A DNA stretch of 64,000 nucleotides from positions 2,294,001 through 2,358,000 of the forward strand of contig NZ_JACHBP010000001.1 in assembly GCF_014200375.1 (NCBI RefSeq), given 5' to 3'. Shown here piece by piece: positions 1 to 8,815 of this stretch (position 1 is the first letter of the stretch; each line of letters starts with the position of its first letter). Position numbers and translations under genes: made by a program. The DNA comes from Terrimesophilobacter mesophilus (GTDB lineage: Bacteria; Actinomycetota; Actinomycetes; Actinomycetales; Microbacteriaceae). Below the pieces are notes generated by a model. That model was given only the letters and a program-made list of their open reading frames with translations, was not told the DNA's origin and made no database searches.

Positions 1-3000
1 TCGGGATCAGCCCGAAGGTCGGCGGAGCACGCAATCCGGTTGCGGTCGCGGACGAGGTGTCCATCCGGCCGGGGGGCACCGTGACGATCCAGGTCCTCGC
101 GAACGACTCCGACCCCGACGGCAGTCCGCTCACCGTGACGGAGGTCCATCCGGTCAGCGACCTCGACGTCGTGGCCTCCACCGACGGGAACGTCGTCACC
201 GTGACCCCGCCGGTCGAGCCGGGGCAGTACGGACTCATCTACTCGATCCAGAACGCATTCGGCGGTACGAGCCAGAACTTCGTCACGGTGACGGTCTCCC
301 CGGACGCACCGCGTGCGCTCCCGGTCGCCAATGACACGGTCTTGACGCTCACCGACATCCTCGGTCGTGATTCGATCGATGTGAACGTCCTCGCGAACGT
401 CTTCTTCGCGGATGGGCCGGTGAGCAGGCTCGGCGTCTCGCTGCTGCCCGGTTACGACCGGAACGCTACCGTGACGAGCTCGAAGCGCGTCACGGTCACC
501 GTCGGTCAGAAGCGCCAGATCATCCCGTTCTCGGTGTCCAATCCGGATGACCCCTCGATCGTCGCCTACGCATTCGTGTGGGTGCCCGGCTATGACGATG
601 CACTCCCGCAGATCAACCGCAAGGCCAGGCCGCTCACGGTCGTGAGCGAGTCGACGCTCACCATCCCGCTCAACGACTACGTGATCGCGATCGGCGGAAA
701 GCCGGTACGGATCACCGATTCGACGACGGTGCGGGCCACCCATGCGGACGGCGCGAGCCTCGTCGTGGACGACCAGACGCTGCGGTTCAGGTCCGCTGAG
801 AAGTACTTCGGGCCCGCATCCATCTCCTTCGAGGTGACGGACGGCACATCGGCGAGCGATCCGAATGGCCGAACCGCGACTCTCGTGCTTCCGATCAACG
901 TCACGCCGCGGGAGAACCAGCCACCGGTGTTCAATGGCGCCGTGATCGACTTCGAGCCCGGCCAGGAGAAGACGATCGACCTGCTTCGTCTGACCAACTA
1001 CCCGTACCCGGACGACCTGAATGAACTCGCATACACGGCGCTGGCTCCGCTCCCCGTCGGTTTCAATTACACGCTCACCGGTCAGACGCTCACGATCAGT
1101 GCCAAGGCGAACGCGAAGAAGGGCACGACGACCGCCCTCGTCCTCGGGGTGCGCGACGACCTCGTCGACGGGAAGGCGGGAAGCATCCAGTTGAATGTCG
1201 TCGCGTCGAGCCGACCTCTGGCGAGGCCTGCGTCGGACAGTGCCGTCACCCCGCGAGGGCAGACGACGACGATCGACGTGCTCGCGAACGACGAGGCCAC
1301 GAACCCGTTCCCGGGGGAACCGCTCTCGGTCGTCGGAATCCGCGGAATCGACGGGGACTCCCTGCCGCCCGGTGTGACCATCACGCCGAGCGCGAACCTT
1401 CGGACGCTGACCGTCACGGTCACGAAGGAGGCGCCCGCCCAGGATGTGAACGTGCAGTACCAGGTCGCCGACGCCACGAATGACGTCGACCGGTACGTGT
1501 GGGGAAACGTGCGGCTGCAGATTCAGGATGTACCGGACCCGGTCACCGGCGCGCGCGTCACGGCATTCGGCAATGAGAACGTCACGGTGGCCTGGAGTCC
1601 CGGCTCGTTCAACAACTCGCCGATCACCGGATACGAGGTCACCGCGACACGCGTCGACTCGGGAGCGCTGGTCGGCGTGACCCCGTGTCCGGCGACGAAC
1701 GGATGCGTCATCAGGACGCCGGGGAACGGCCCGAACAACGCATTGAGGATCTCCGTCGTCGCGATCAATTCGATCGGCCCATCGGATCCGGCAGTCATTT
1801 CCGGCCCGGTGTGGTCGGACGTCCTCCCTGCTGCACCGTCCGGCGTGAGTGCCGCCCCGACGAATACCGCAGCGGCTGGGGGCTCTCTGGAGATCGAGTG
1901 GTCGGGGGTGCCCGACCCGCCGTCCGGCTCGCCTGTCGTCGGCTACACGGTGCGCATCACGGGCCCGAACGTCGACATCTCCCGACTCGTACCGGCCGGA
2001 ACGACGACCCTCGCGTTCGGCAACAGCGCCGGGACGCTGACCCCTGGCGTCGGGTACTCGGTCAACGTCTACGCCCGCAACAGCGCCCAGGTCGCGGGCG
2101 AGTCGGCATGGCTGCGCAACTCCGCCGTCCCCGTGACAGCGGTCGGCCCTCCTGGCCAGGCGGCGGGAGGCGTCACCGGCGTCGTCATCAATGCCCAGGG
2201 TTATGTCAGGGTCAGCTGGGGGGCGAGCAATCCACAGGGAGCACCCGGCGTCACGTACACGGTCGGACGGTTCGACTCGACCGACACGCTGCCCACCACG
2301 TGCCAGGCACCGAATCCTGGCTCCGGCAAGCCCGGTTTCACCGACACGACCTGGATCGACGAACACACCCAGGACCAGCACACCTACCGCTATGTCGTCT
2401 ATTCGGACAACGGCTATTACTGCACCACGACCGCATCGGGGGATGTCCTGACCATGCGTGCGCCCGGGAAGGCGGCCGGCCAGATCTGGCTCCAGCCCAA
2501 CGACGGCCAGTACGACATCCAGGTGCGCAACGACCTGTCCGTCGCCTCTCTCACTGCGGCGAAGTTCGAATACGACGTCAATGGGGACGAGAACTGGCGG
2601 GATGTCGTCGAGGGCCAGTTCCTCACCTCCGCAGCGGATGCGTCGGTGTACGGCAACGCCATCACCATCCGGTTCCGTGGATGCCGTGACATGACGGATG
2701 CGTTCTGCGGTCCGCCATCCGATGGAATGACACGGACGCCGTTGAACACGAGGGCGACGGTCATCAGTTGCGTGGTGGGCGCCCAGGTGGTGGCGGGACC
2801 GCCCGTCAATGCCGGCGACCTTCCCGTCAGTTACACCTATTCTTTCAACACGGGAGCCGGATTCGGCGGCTACGGGCCGGACAGCACCGTTCCGTCCCCG
2901 ACCGTCCCGCTCATCGGACAGACGAGTGTGCGGGTCAAGGCCGTCGTCGACTTCGGCGTCGGGATACCCGAACATTCCAGCCGATACTTCACCGATCCAG

Positions 3001-3035
3001 GATTCGTCGAATCGAACTGCATGGAGGCACCATAA
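1..3035 (+). CDS. Ig-like / fibronectin type III repeat surface protein (5' end outside window)
   Basis: The reading frame is open from the first bases of the window, so the true start lies upstream and about 1010 residues are visible. The N-terminal two thirds holds repeated cadherin/Ig-like modules marked by phrases such as DVLANDEA and VLANDSDPDG. Three fibronectin-III modules follow, with cores near VTVAWSPGS, LEIEWSGVP and VRVSWGASN. There is no LPxTG sorting signal or C-terminal membrane helix, so the chain ends free and any anchor must be in the missing N-terminus. It most likely works outside the cell in adhesion or wall organisation. Its TAA stop shares a base with the ATG of the MoxR gene, which puts it in that operon. 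The domain reading is firm; the function is inference. Confidence 0.85.
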   Translation, partial: GISPKVGGARNPVAVADEVSIRPGGTVTIQVLANDSDPDGSPLTVTEVHPVSDLDVVASTDGNVVTVTPPVEPGQYGLIYSIQNAFGGTSQNFVTVTVSPDAPRALPVANDTVLTLTDILGRDSIDVNVLANVFFADGPVSRLGVSLLPGYDRNATVTSSKRVTVTVGQKRQIIPFSVSNPDDPSIVAYAFVWVPGYDDALPQINRKARPLTVVSESTLTIPLNDYVIAIGGKPVRITDSTTVRATHADGASLVVDDQTLRFRSAEKYFGPASISFEVTDGTSASDPNGRTATLVLPINVTPRENQPPVFNGAVIDFEPGQEKTIDLLRLTNYPYPDDLNELAYTALAPLPVGFNYTLTGQTLTISAKANAKKGTTTALVLGVRDDLVDGKAGSIQLNVVASSRPLARPASDSAVTPRGQTTTIDVLANDEATNPFPGEPLSVVGIRGIDGDSLPPGVTITPSANLRTLTVTVTKEAPAQDVNVQYQVADATNDVDRYVWGNVRLQIQDVPDPVTGARVTAFGNENVTVAWSPGSFNNSPITGYEVTATRVDSGALVGVTPCPATNGCVIRTPGNGPNNALRISVVAINSIGPSDPAVISGPVWSDVLPAAPSGVSAAPTNTAAAGGSLEIEWSGVPDPPSGSPVVGYTVRITGPNVDISRLVPAGTTTLAFGNSAGTLTPGVGYSVNVYARNSAQVAGESAWLRNSAVPVTAVGPPGQAAGGVTGVVINAQGYVRVSWGASNPQGAPGVTYTVGRFDSTDTLPTTCQAPNPGSGKPGFTDTTWIDEHTQDQHTYRYVVYSDNGYYCTTTASGDVLTMRAPGKAAGQIWLQPNDGQYDIQVRNDLSVASLTAAKFEYDVNGDENWRDVVEGQFLTSAADASVYGNAITIRFRGCRDMTDAFCGPPSDGMTRTPLNTRATVISCVVGAQVVAGPPVNAGDLPVSYTYSFNTGAGFGGYGPDSTVPSPTVPLIGQTSVRVKAVVDFGVGIPEHSSRYFTDPGFVESNCMEAP

Positions 3036-4051
3036 TGTCCGAACAACCAACCGGTACCGCACCCAAGTCGGGCGGTGCCGCGACCATGACGCCGGAACAA
3101 GCGACCTGGTTCGCGGACATCTTCAACCGACTCGTCGCCGGTGTGGACCAGGTGCTGCTCGGCAAGACGTTCGTCATCAAGCTCGCATACACCGCGTTCC
3201 TGAGTGAGGGACACCTGCTTCTCGAAGACTTCCCCGGGACCGGGAAGACCTCCCTGGCGCGGGCCATGTCGCAGAGCGTCGACGGGTCGACGAGCCGCAT
3301 CCAGTTCACACCCGACCTGCTCCCGGGCGACATCACGGGTGTCAGCATCTACGACCAGAGCTCCCGGAGCTTCGAGTTCCACCAGGGCCCCGTGTTCGCG
3401 AACATCGTGCTCGCCGACGAGATCAACCGTGCGAGCCCGAAGACCCAGGCAGCGCTCCTCGAAGTCATGGAGGAGGGCCAGGTCACCGTCGACGGGGTGA
3501 CCCACATCGTGGACGCTCCGTTCATGGTCATCGCGACGCAGAACCCGATCGAGCAGGCCGGCACCTACCGCCTTCCCGAGGCCCAGCTGGACCGCTTCAT
3601 CATGAAGGCCTCCATCGGATACCCGGACCATGCGTCGACCCTGCGCATCCTGCAGGGCGCCGGGGTGAAGGCGCACGACGTCGTCATTCCGCCCGTCGTG
3701 TCCTCCAGGATCATCACCGAGATGGGCACGCTCGCGCGCACCGTCCACGTCGACCCGTCGATCAACGACTACGTTTCCAGGCTCGTCGACGCATCCCGCA
3801 ACTCCGACGAGGTGCGGCTGGGGGCCAGCGTGAGGGCTGCACTCGCGCTCGTGCGCACGGCCAAGACCCTCGCCGCCGCGAGCGGGCGACACTACGTCAT
3901 CCCAGACGACGTGAAGGTCCTCGCAGAGCCCGTGCTCGCCCACCGCCTGGTGCTGGACCCGGAAGCAGAGTTCGAGGGGGTAACGGCGTCGAGCATCATC
4001 GGCCAGCTCCTGCTGGAGACTCCTCCGCCATCAGACCGGCAGGCCGTGTGA
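3035..4051 (+). CDS. MoxR-family AAA+ ATPase
   Basis: This 338-residue cytoplasmic ATPase is a probable chaperone for assembling or activating partner proteins. Walker A (PGTGKT) lies near residues 67-72, Walker B (VLADEINRA) near 125-133, and the sensor stretch IATQNPIEQ follows, all typical of MoxR. I chose the ATG at 3035 because it overlaps the upstream stop as TAATG and has a GGAGG ribosome site at 3023-3027; the open frame runs further upstream only because the DNA is GC-rich. MoxR genes are characteristically followed by DUF58 and transglutaminase-like genes, as here. The partner is unknown in this family branch. Confidence 0.95.
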   Translation: MSEQPTGTAPKSGGAATMTPEQATWFADIFNRLVAGVDQVLLGKTFVIKLAYTAFLSEGHLLLEDFPGTGKTSLARAMSQSVDGSTSRIQFTPDLLPGDITGVSIYDQSSRSFEFHQGPVFANIVLADEINRASPKTQAALLEVMEEGQVTVDGVTHIVDAPFMVIATQNPIEQAGTYRLPEAQLDRFIMKASIGYPDHASTLRILQGAGVKAHDVVIPPVVSSRIITEMGTLARTVHVDPSINDYVSRLVDASRNSDEVRLGASVRAALALVRTAKTLAAASGRHYVIPDDVKVLAEPVLAHRLVLDPEAEFEGVTASSIIGQLLLETPPPSDRQAV

Positions 4052-5466
4052 GCTCACCCGACCCGACGCAGAAACTCCCTCGATCGACGACTCGAGGGAG
4101 TTCCGCTCTGCCCTCGACACGGTTCGATGCGTCATCGTCGTCGTCGACCCAGGGCCTCACGAACGTCCGGACGAAGATCGTCGGAGACCGCACGGGGGTC
4201 ATGGCCGACGCGATCGTCTCCGTGGTCAGGGTCAGTCGGGACATGGGCGGAGTCCTGAGGGCCTGGCTGTCGAAGGTGTCGTCCGTCGTCACACCGCTCG
4301 GATGGGCGATGCTCGCCATCGTGCCGCTCGCGTTCGCGCTCGGGTACTCACTCGGCTGGATGGAGCTCGTCGTCGTCGCCTGGGCCGGGCTCGTACTCCT
4401 CATCGTCGCCTCGGTCTACCTCGTTGGGCGAAGTTCCTTCACTGTGAGCCTCGGTACCGCGCACTCCCGCGTCCTCGTCGGGGAACCGGCGAGCGGATCG
4501 GTCACGATCGCGAATCCGACTCGCCACCGCATCCTCGGCGCCACCGTCGAGGTCCCGGTCGGCAGCGCGCTCGCCGCCGTCGCCATGCCATCGCTTGCGC
4601 GCGGAGCCGAGTTCTCGCACGAATTCGCGGTGCCGACCGGGCGTCGCGGAGTCATCCAGATCGGGCCGGTCCGAACCATCAGGGCCGACCCCATCGGTCT
4701 CGTGAGACGCGAGATCATCTGGACGGAGTCCCAGGACCTGTACATCCACCCGCGGACTATCGGCGTCCCCAGCACGACGACGGGATTCATCCGTGACCTC
4801 GAAGGCAACCCGACGCGGCAGATCTCGAACAGCGACGTGTCCTTCCATGCCCTGCGCGAGTACGTCCCCGGGGATGAGCGCCGCTACATCCACTGGAAGA
4901 GCACGGCGAGAACCGGCCGATATATGGTTCGCCAGTTCGAGGAGACCCGCAGGAGTCACCTCGTCATCGCACTCAGCCTCGCGAGCTCCGACTATGCGCA
5001 CGAGGATGAGTTCGAACTGGCCGTGAGCGTCGCCGGATCGCTCGGAGTGAGGGCGATCAAGGACGCTCGGGCCGTGTCCGTCGTCGTGAGCGAGAAGACC
5101 CCGGATTTCGCCAAGCGGAAGGTCTTCGCCGTCTCGCAGCTGAGCACGCTCACGCGCAGCAGGCTGCTCGACGACCTGTCGCTCATCGACCTCGACGAAT
5201 CGGCGCTCAACGTCAGGGATGTCGCAAGGGTCGTCTCCGAGCAGGTGGCCGGCATCTCGGTGGCGTTCCTCGTGTGCGGATCGAAGACCACTCCGAACGA
5301 ATTGCGTGCGGCATCCGCCTCCTTCCCCGTGGACGTGGAGGTCGTGGCCATCGTGTGCGATCCGGAGGTCGTGCCGGGACTCCGCAGGGTCGCCGGGCTG
5401 AGCGTGCTCTCGATCGGATACCTCCAGGACCTGCAGAAATCCCTCGCGAGATCGGCCGCAGCGTGA
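4048..5466 (+). CDS. DUF58 domain protein
   Basis: This 472-residue protein overlaps the MoxR stop codon by GTGA. The first 70 or so residues are polar and low-complexity. Two membrane segments follow (around residues 87-130), then a region of beta-rich character and the DUF58 signature near residues 272-295 (LREYVPGDERRYIHWKSTAR, a PGD..R.IHW..TAR pattern). The C-terminal part has a von Willebrand A-like fold in known relatives. DUF58 proteins are usual partners of MoxR ATPases, so a role in assembling a cell-surface complex is plausible, but no biochemical activity can be read from the sequence. Confidence 0.92.
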   Translation: MSSPDPTQKLPRSTTRGSSALPSTRFDASSSSSTQGLTNVRTKIVGDRTGVMADAIVSVVRVSRDMGGVLRAWLSKVSSVVTPLGWAMLAIVPLAFALGYSLGWMELVVVAWAGLVLLIVASVYLVGRSSFTVSLGTAHSRVLVGEPASGSVTIANPTRHRILGATVEVPVGSALAAVAMPSLARGAEFSHEFAVPTGRRGVIQIGPVRTIRADPIGLVRREIIWTESQDLYIHPRTIGVPSTTTGFIRDLEGNPTRQISNSDVSFHALREYVPGDERRYIHWKSTARTGRYMVRQFEETRRSHLVIALSLASSDYAHEDEFELAVSVAGSLGVRAIKDARAVSVVVSEKTPDFAKRKVFAVSQLSTLTRSRLLDDLSLIDLDESALNVRDVARVVSEQVAGISVAFLVCGSKTTPNELRAASASFPVDVEVVAIVCDPEVVPGLRRVAGLSVLSIGYLQDLQKSLARSAAA

Positions 5467-7820
5467 GCCGGGCGCGCGATGTTCCTCTTCACGACCATGG
5501 GAGAAACCCCGGGTTCATCGTCGTCTCGACGATCATGCTCGCGCTCTCGACAGCCATCGCATCTCTCGCCCTGTGGCCGAGCTACGGAAGCGCGTCGCTT
5601 CTCGTGCTCATCGCCGTGACCTTCGCGGCCGCGGCGGCCATCGCGATCCTCGGAGCCGTGTTCCGCTGGTCGAGTCCGGTTGTTCTCGTCATCACCGTCG
5701 TCGCATACCTCGCCCTCGGCGTGCCGCTCGCCGTTCCAGACCTCGCCGTGTCGCGAGTGTTTCCCTCGTTTGCCGGACTGCAGGAACTGCTCGTCGGGGC
5801 GGCGACGAGCTGGAAGCAGCTCCTGACGATCAGCCTCCCGGTCGGTTCATACCAGGCGCTCCTCATCCCGGCGTTCATCCTGATCCTCGTGACCGTCGTG
5901 GTCTCGCTCTCGGTCGCCCTGAGGTCCCGCTTCGGCGATCTCGCCGTGCTCGGGCCGATCGTCGTGTTCGTGGTCGGCATCCTGTTCGGTCCGGAGTCCG
6001 CACAGTGGCCGTTTCCGGTCGCCATGGGGCTCACGGCGAGCATTCTCGTCTGGCTCATCTGGAGCCGGTGGTATCGGCGCAGGGAGTCGATCCGGCTGAT
6101 CTCGGACCGGGAGGTCACGGCGGACGGGCAACCCGTGCAGAAGGTCGCGGATGGCGGGTTCGTCGGCGTGCGCACCCTCGTGAGTGCGGGGCTCATCCTC
6201 GCGATCGCCGGCACCGCATCCTTCGCCGCGAGCCGCATCCTCCCCCCGACGAACGACCGGGTCGTCCTGAGGACGACGATCACACAGCCCTTCGACCCTC
6301 GGGACTATGCGAGTCCGCTCAGTGGATTCCGCAAGTATGAGCTGCCGGAGCTGAAGAGTCGGACGATGTTCACGGTCACCGGGCTGCCGGTCGGCGCTCG
6401 CATCCGCCTCGCGACCCTCGACAGCTACGACGGAGTCGTGTACTCGGTGGGGCAGGGGAGCGTCAACAGCGCGTCCGGCGCATTCACGCGTGTTCCGCTC
6501 AGTGTGGATCAGTCCGGTGTCGCCGGGACAGCGAAGACGATCGCCGTCACGATCGGCAACTACTCCGGTGTGTGGCTTCCCACCCTGGGCAAGCTCGAGC
6601 GGGTCGCCTTCACAGGGGGGGATGCGACGACGCTTCTCGGGAACTTCTACTTCAATACGAACACCGACACGGCGGCGGTCGTCGGCGGGTTGTCCTCCGG
6701 CGACAGCTATTCCCTCAGCGCGGTGATTCCCACGCAACCCGCAGAGGACCAACTCTCGCAACTCGAACCCGCCCCGGTGGACCTTCCTGCGTCCACGTCG
6801 GTGCCGGATGAGCTTGCGACGACCCTGGAGGGCTACGTCGCCGGTGTCAGCGGTCCGGGGGCGCGCCTCGTGGCCATGCTGGATGGCCTTCGTCGTGACG
6901 GCTATGTGAGTCACGGAGTGTCCGCGACAGAGCCGCCGAGTCGTTCAGGGCATGCTGCGGACCGCATCACCGAGCTCCTCAGCGCCCAGCAGATGATCGG
7001 AGACCAGGAGCAATACGCCGTCACGGCCGCTCTCATGGCGCGCCAGTTGGGCTTCCCCGCCCGGGTCGTCTTCGGGTTCGAACCGAGCGATGCGAACCCG
7101 GACGGCCAGACGGTCGTCGTCGGAGGTGACGTCTCCGCCTGGATCGAGGTCAGCACGACGCGATACGGCTGGGTCGCGATCGACCCGACGCCACAGGTTC
7201 GGCCGATCCCCGAAGCGCAGCCGGAGGACCCGACCCAGGTCGCCCGCCCGCAGTCGCCCGTTCAACCGCAGTTGCCGGAGATCGACAGCAAGGACACCCA
7301 GCTGCCGCCGAATTCGAGCCAGGACCAGGAGCCACTCGAGAACCCCCTGCTCGCGACCGTCCTTCGCGTCCTGACGGGGCTCGGGTGGGCGAGTCTTGTG
7401 ATGCTGGTCCTGCTGTCCCCGTTCCTGACGATCGTCTTCGCGAAGTGGCGTCGACGTCGGCTCCGGCGGCAGGCGCCTACTCCGCTCCAGCGAATCGAGG
7501 GAGGCTGGGATGAGTTCGAGGATGCTGTTCTGGATCATGGTTTCACCCCTGGACCCGCGCCGACGAGGCTCGAGATCGCGCAGGCCGTCGGGGGAACCCA
7601 GCCCTTCGTGCTCGCCGCCGTCGCCGACCGCGCGGTCTTCGCACCGGGAGACCCCGACCTCGAACAGGCCGATCAGCTCTGGAAATCGGTGGACGATCTC
7701 CGCTACTCGCTGGACTACAACCTCACGCGATGGGAGCGCATCAAGTCCCTCGTATCCCTGCGGAGCCTTGGTGGCTATAGTGTCTCAAGCCTGTTCAAGC
7801 GGGAGGGGGGCGACCGATGA
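5463..7820 (+). CDS. Membrane transglutaminase-fold protein (TgpA-like), catalytic residues not conserved
   Basis: This 785-residue protein starts at the GTG that overlaps the DUF58 stop as GTGA; the frame is open further upstream but only inside DUF58. It has about seven N-terminal membrane helices, an extracytoplasmic region, a transglutaminase-like core (residues about 500-580), a further helix near 640-665 and a cytoplasmic tail. Compared with active relatives, the position expected to hold the catalytic Cys is Gln515 in GDQEQYAV, and the expected His is Ser558 in SAWIEV; only Asp574 in WVAIDPTP remains. It is therefore probably a structural or binding module rather than an enzyme. The arrangement with MoxR and DUF58 is a common gene trio. 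Confidence 0.9.
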   Translation: MSRARDVPLHDHGRNPGFIVVSTIMLALSTAIASLALWPSYGSASLLVLIAVTFAAAAAIAILGAVFRWSSPVVLVITVVAYLALGVPLAVPDLAVSRVFPSFAGLQELLVGAATSWKQLLTISLPVGSYQALLIPAFILILVTVVVSLSVALRSRFGDLAVLGPIVVFVVGILFGPESAQWPFPVAMGLTASILVWLIWSRWYRRRESIRLISDREVTADGQPVQKVADGGFVGVRTLVSAGLILAIAGTASFAASRILPPTNDRVVLRTTITQPFDPRDYASPLSGFRKYELPELKSRTMFTVTGLPVGARIRLATLDSYDGVVYSVGQGSVNSASGAFTRVPLSVDQSGVAGTAKTIAVTIGNYSGVWLPTLGKLERVAFTGGDATTLLGNFYFNTNTDTAAVVGGLSSGDSYSLSAVIPTQPAEDQLSQLEPAPVDLPASTSVPDELATTLEGYVAGVSGPGARLVAMLDGLRRDGYVSHGVSATEPPSRSGHAADRITELLSAQQMIGDQEQYAVTAALMARQLGFPARVVFGFEPSDANPDGQTVVVGGDVSAWIEVSTTRYGWVAIDPTPQVRPIPEAQPEDPTQVARPQSPVQPQLPEIDSKDTQLPPNSSQDQEPLENPLLATVLRVLTGLGWASLVMLVLLSPFLTIVFAKWRRRRLRRQAPTPLQRIEGGWDEFEDAVLDHGFTPGPAPTRLEIAQAVGGTQPFVLAAVADRAVFAPGDPDLEQADQLWKSVDDLRYSLDYNLTRWERIKSLVSLRSLGGYSVSSLFKREGGDR

Positions 7821-8716
7821 CATGCAGGTATTGCGGCACCACGTTGCCGCCGGGGGCGATGTTCTGCGGCGAGTGCGGTCGCGCGGTCACGACTCCTGCT
7901 GCGCCGGCTGCGCAATCCATGATTCCCTCTCCACTCACGAGGTCCGTCGCCGAGCCGGAGCCGTGGATGAACGCCTCCGCAGGCGGGTCGGCGAGCATCG
8001 TGTGCGAGCAGTGCGGTGCGCCGGTCCTGCCGGATGACATCTTCTGCGGAGAGTGCGGTTTCGTGGTGCGCGCAGCTGCCCCCGGAGCCGGCCCGCTCGG
8101 CAACGACAGGCCCGGCGACGACAGGCCACGGGACACGAACTCGGTGGAGCGGCTCGAAGAGGTGGCCGGCGACGATCCCGCGGGCCCGGAACATCAGGAG
8201 AGTCCGGCAGAAGAGGCAAGCCCAGACGAGGACATCCCAGTCGAGGCAAGCCCGGTCGAGAACAGCCCAGATGACGACAGCCCAGTCGAGGCAAGCCCAG
8301 TCGAGGCAAGCCCGGTCGACGACAGCCCAGACGAGGACAGCCCAGACGAGGACATCGAGCCGACGCGAATCGTGTCCCGCCCGATCGAGGGCGAGCGGTT
8401 CGTCCTGCAGTTCAGTACGGGGGAATCGTTCACCGTCTACGGATCCGGGCTCGTCGGTCGAAGCCCTCGGCCGGAGCCGGGTGAGTTCTTCGACCAACTG
8501 GTCCGAGTGGTGGATTCGAGTCGATCGGTGTCGAAGACGCACCTCGAGTTCGGCCAGGACGGCGGCAGTTTCTGGGTCAAGGATCGATTCTCCGGGAACG
8601 GCACGATCGTGCGGGAACCCGATTCTGCGCCCATCCGCTGCCATCCGGACCGTCGGTATCGCCTGGTACGCGGGTCGCGGGTCGACCTGGGGGAACAGTT
8701 CTTCATCGTGAGCTGA
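7817..8716 (+). CDS. Double zinc-ribbon protein with FHA domain
   Basis: This 299-residue protein overlaps the preceding stop by ATGA. Two CxxC...CxxC zinc ribbons occupy about residues 3-22 and 62-80. A long acidic linker built of SP-containing pentapeptides follows (about residues 128-180). The C-terminus is an FHA phosphothreonine-binding domain with GLVGRSP near 211, SKTH near 238 and a SGNGT loop. The linker probably acts as a flexible spacer. FHA domains usually read phosphothreonine written by a Ser/Thr kinase, yet no kinase or PP2C phosphatase is adjacent, so the writer would have to be encoded elsewhere. The FHA reading is firm; its ligand is unknown. Confidence 0.9.
   Translation: MTCRYCGTTLPPGAMFCGECGRAVTTPAAPAAQSMIPSPLTRSVAEPEPWMNASAGGSASIVCEQCGAPVLPDDIFCGECGFVVRAAAPGAGPLGNDRPGDDRPRDTNSVERLEEVAGDDPAGPEHQESPAEEASPDEDIPVEASPVENSPDDDSPVEASPVEASPVDDSPDEDSPDEDIEPTRIVSRPIEGERFVLQFSTGESFTVYGSGLVGRSPRPEPGEFFDQLVRVVDSSRSVSKTHLEFGQDGGSFWVKDRFSGNGTIVREPDSAPIRCHPDRRYRLVRGSRVDLGEQFFIVS
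8216..8350 (+). repeat. In-frame 15-bp tandem repeat (nine units) in the FHA protein linker
   Basis: Nine consecutive 15-bp units of the type AGCCCAGTCGAGGCA encode pentapeptides such as ASPVE, DSPDE and NSPDD. Units differ by a few bases, and a partial unit precedes them. The period keeps the frame, so unit gain or loss by slippage would only change linker length. Confidence 0.9.
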
Positions 8717-8815
8717 CGGCGGAGTCTTCTCCCTGACTGTGCGGCGTCCCGCTGATTATCCACCCTCGCATCCGAGCGGCGCGCGCTGTCTGCCTGGGGA
8801 TGGTGTGCTCGAGGT

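Noticed and set aside
8216-8350. Possible CRISPR-like direct repeats
   Set aside because: Units are contiguous 15-mers without spacers, are in frame and encode pentapeptides.
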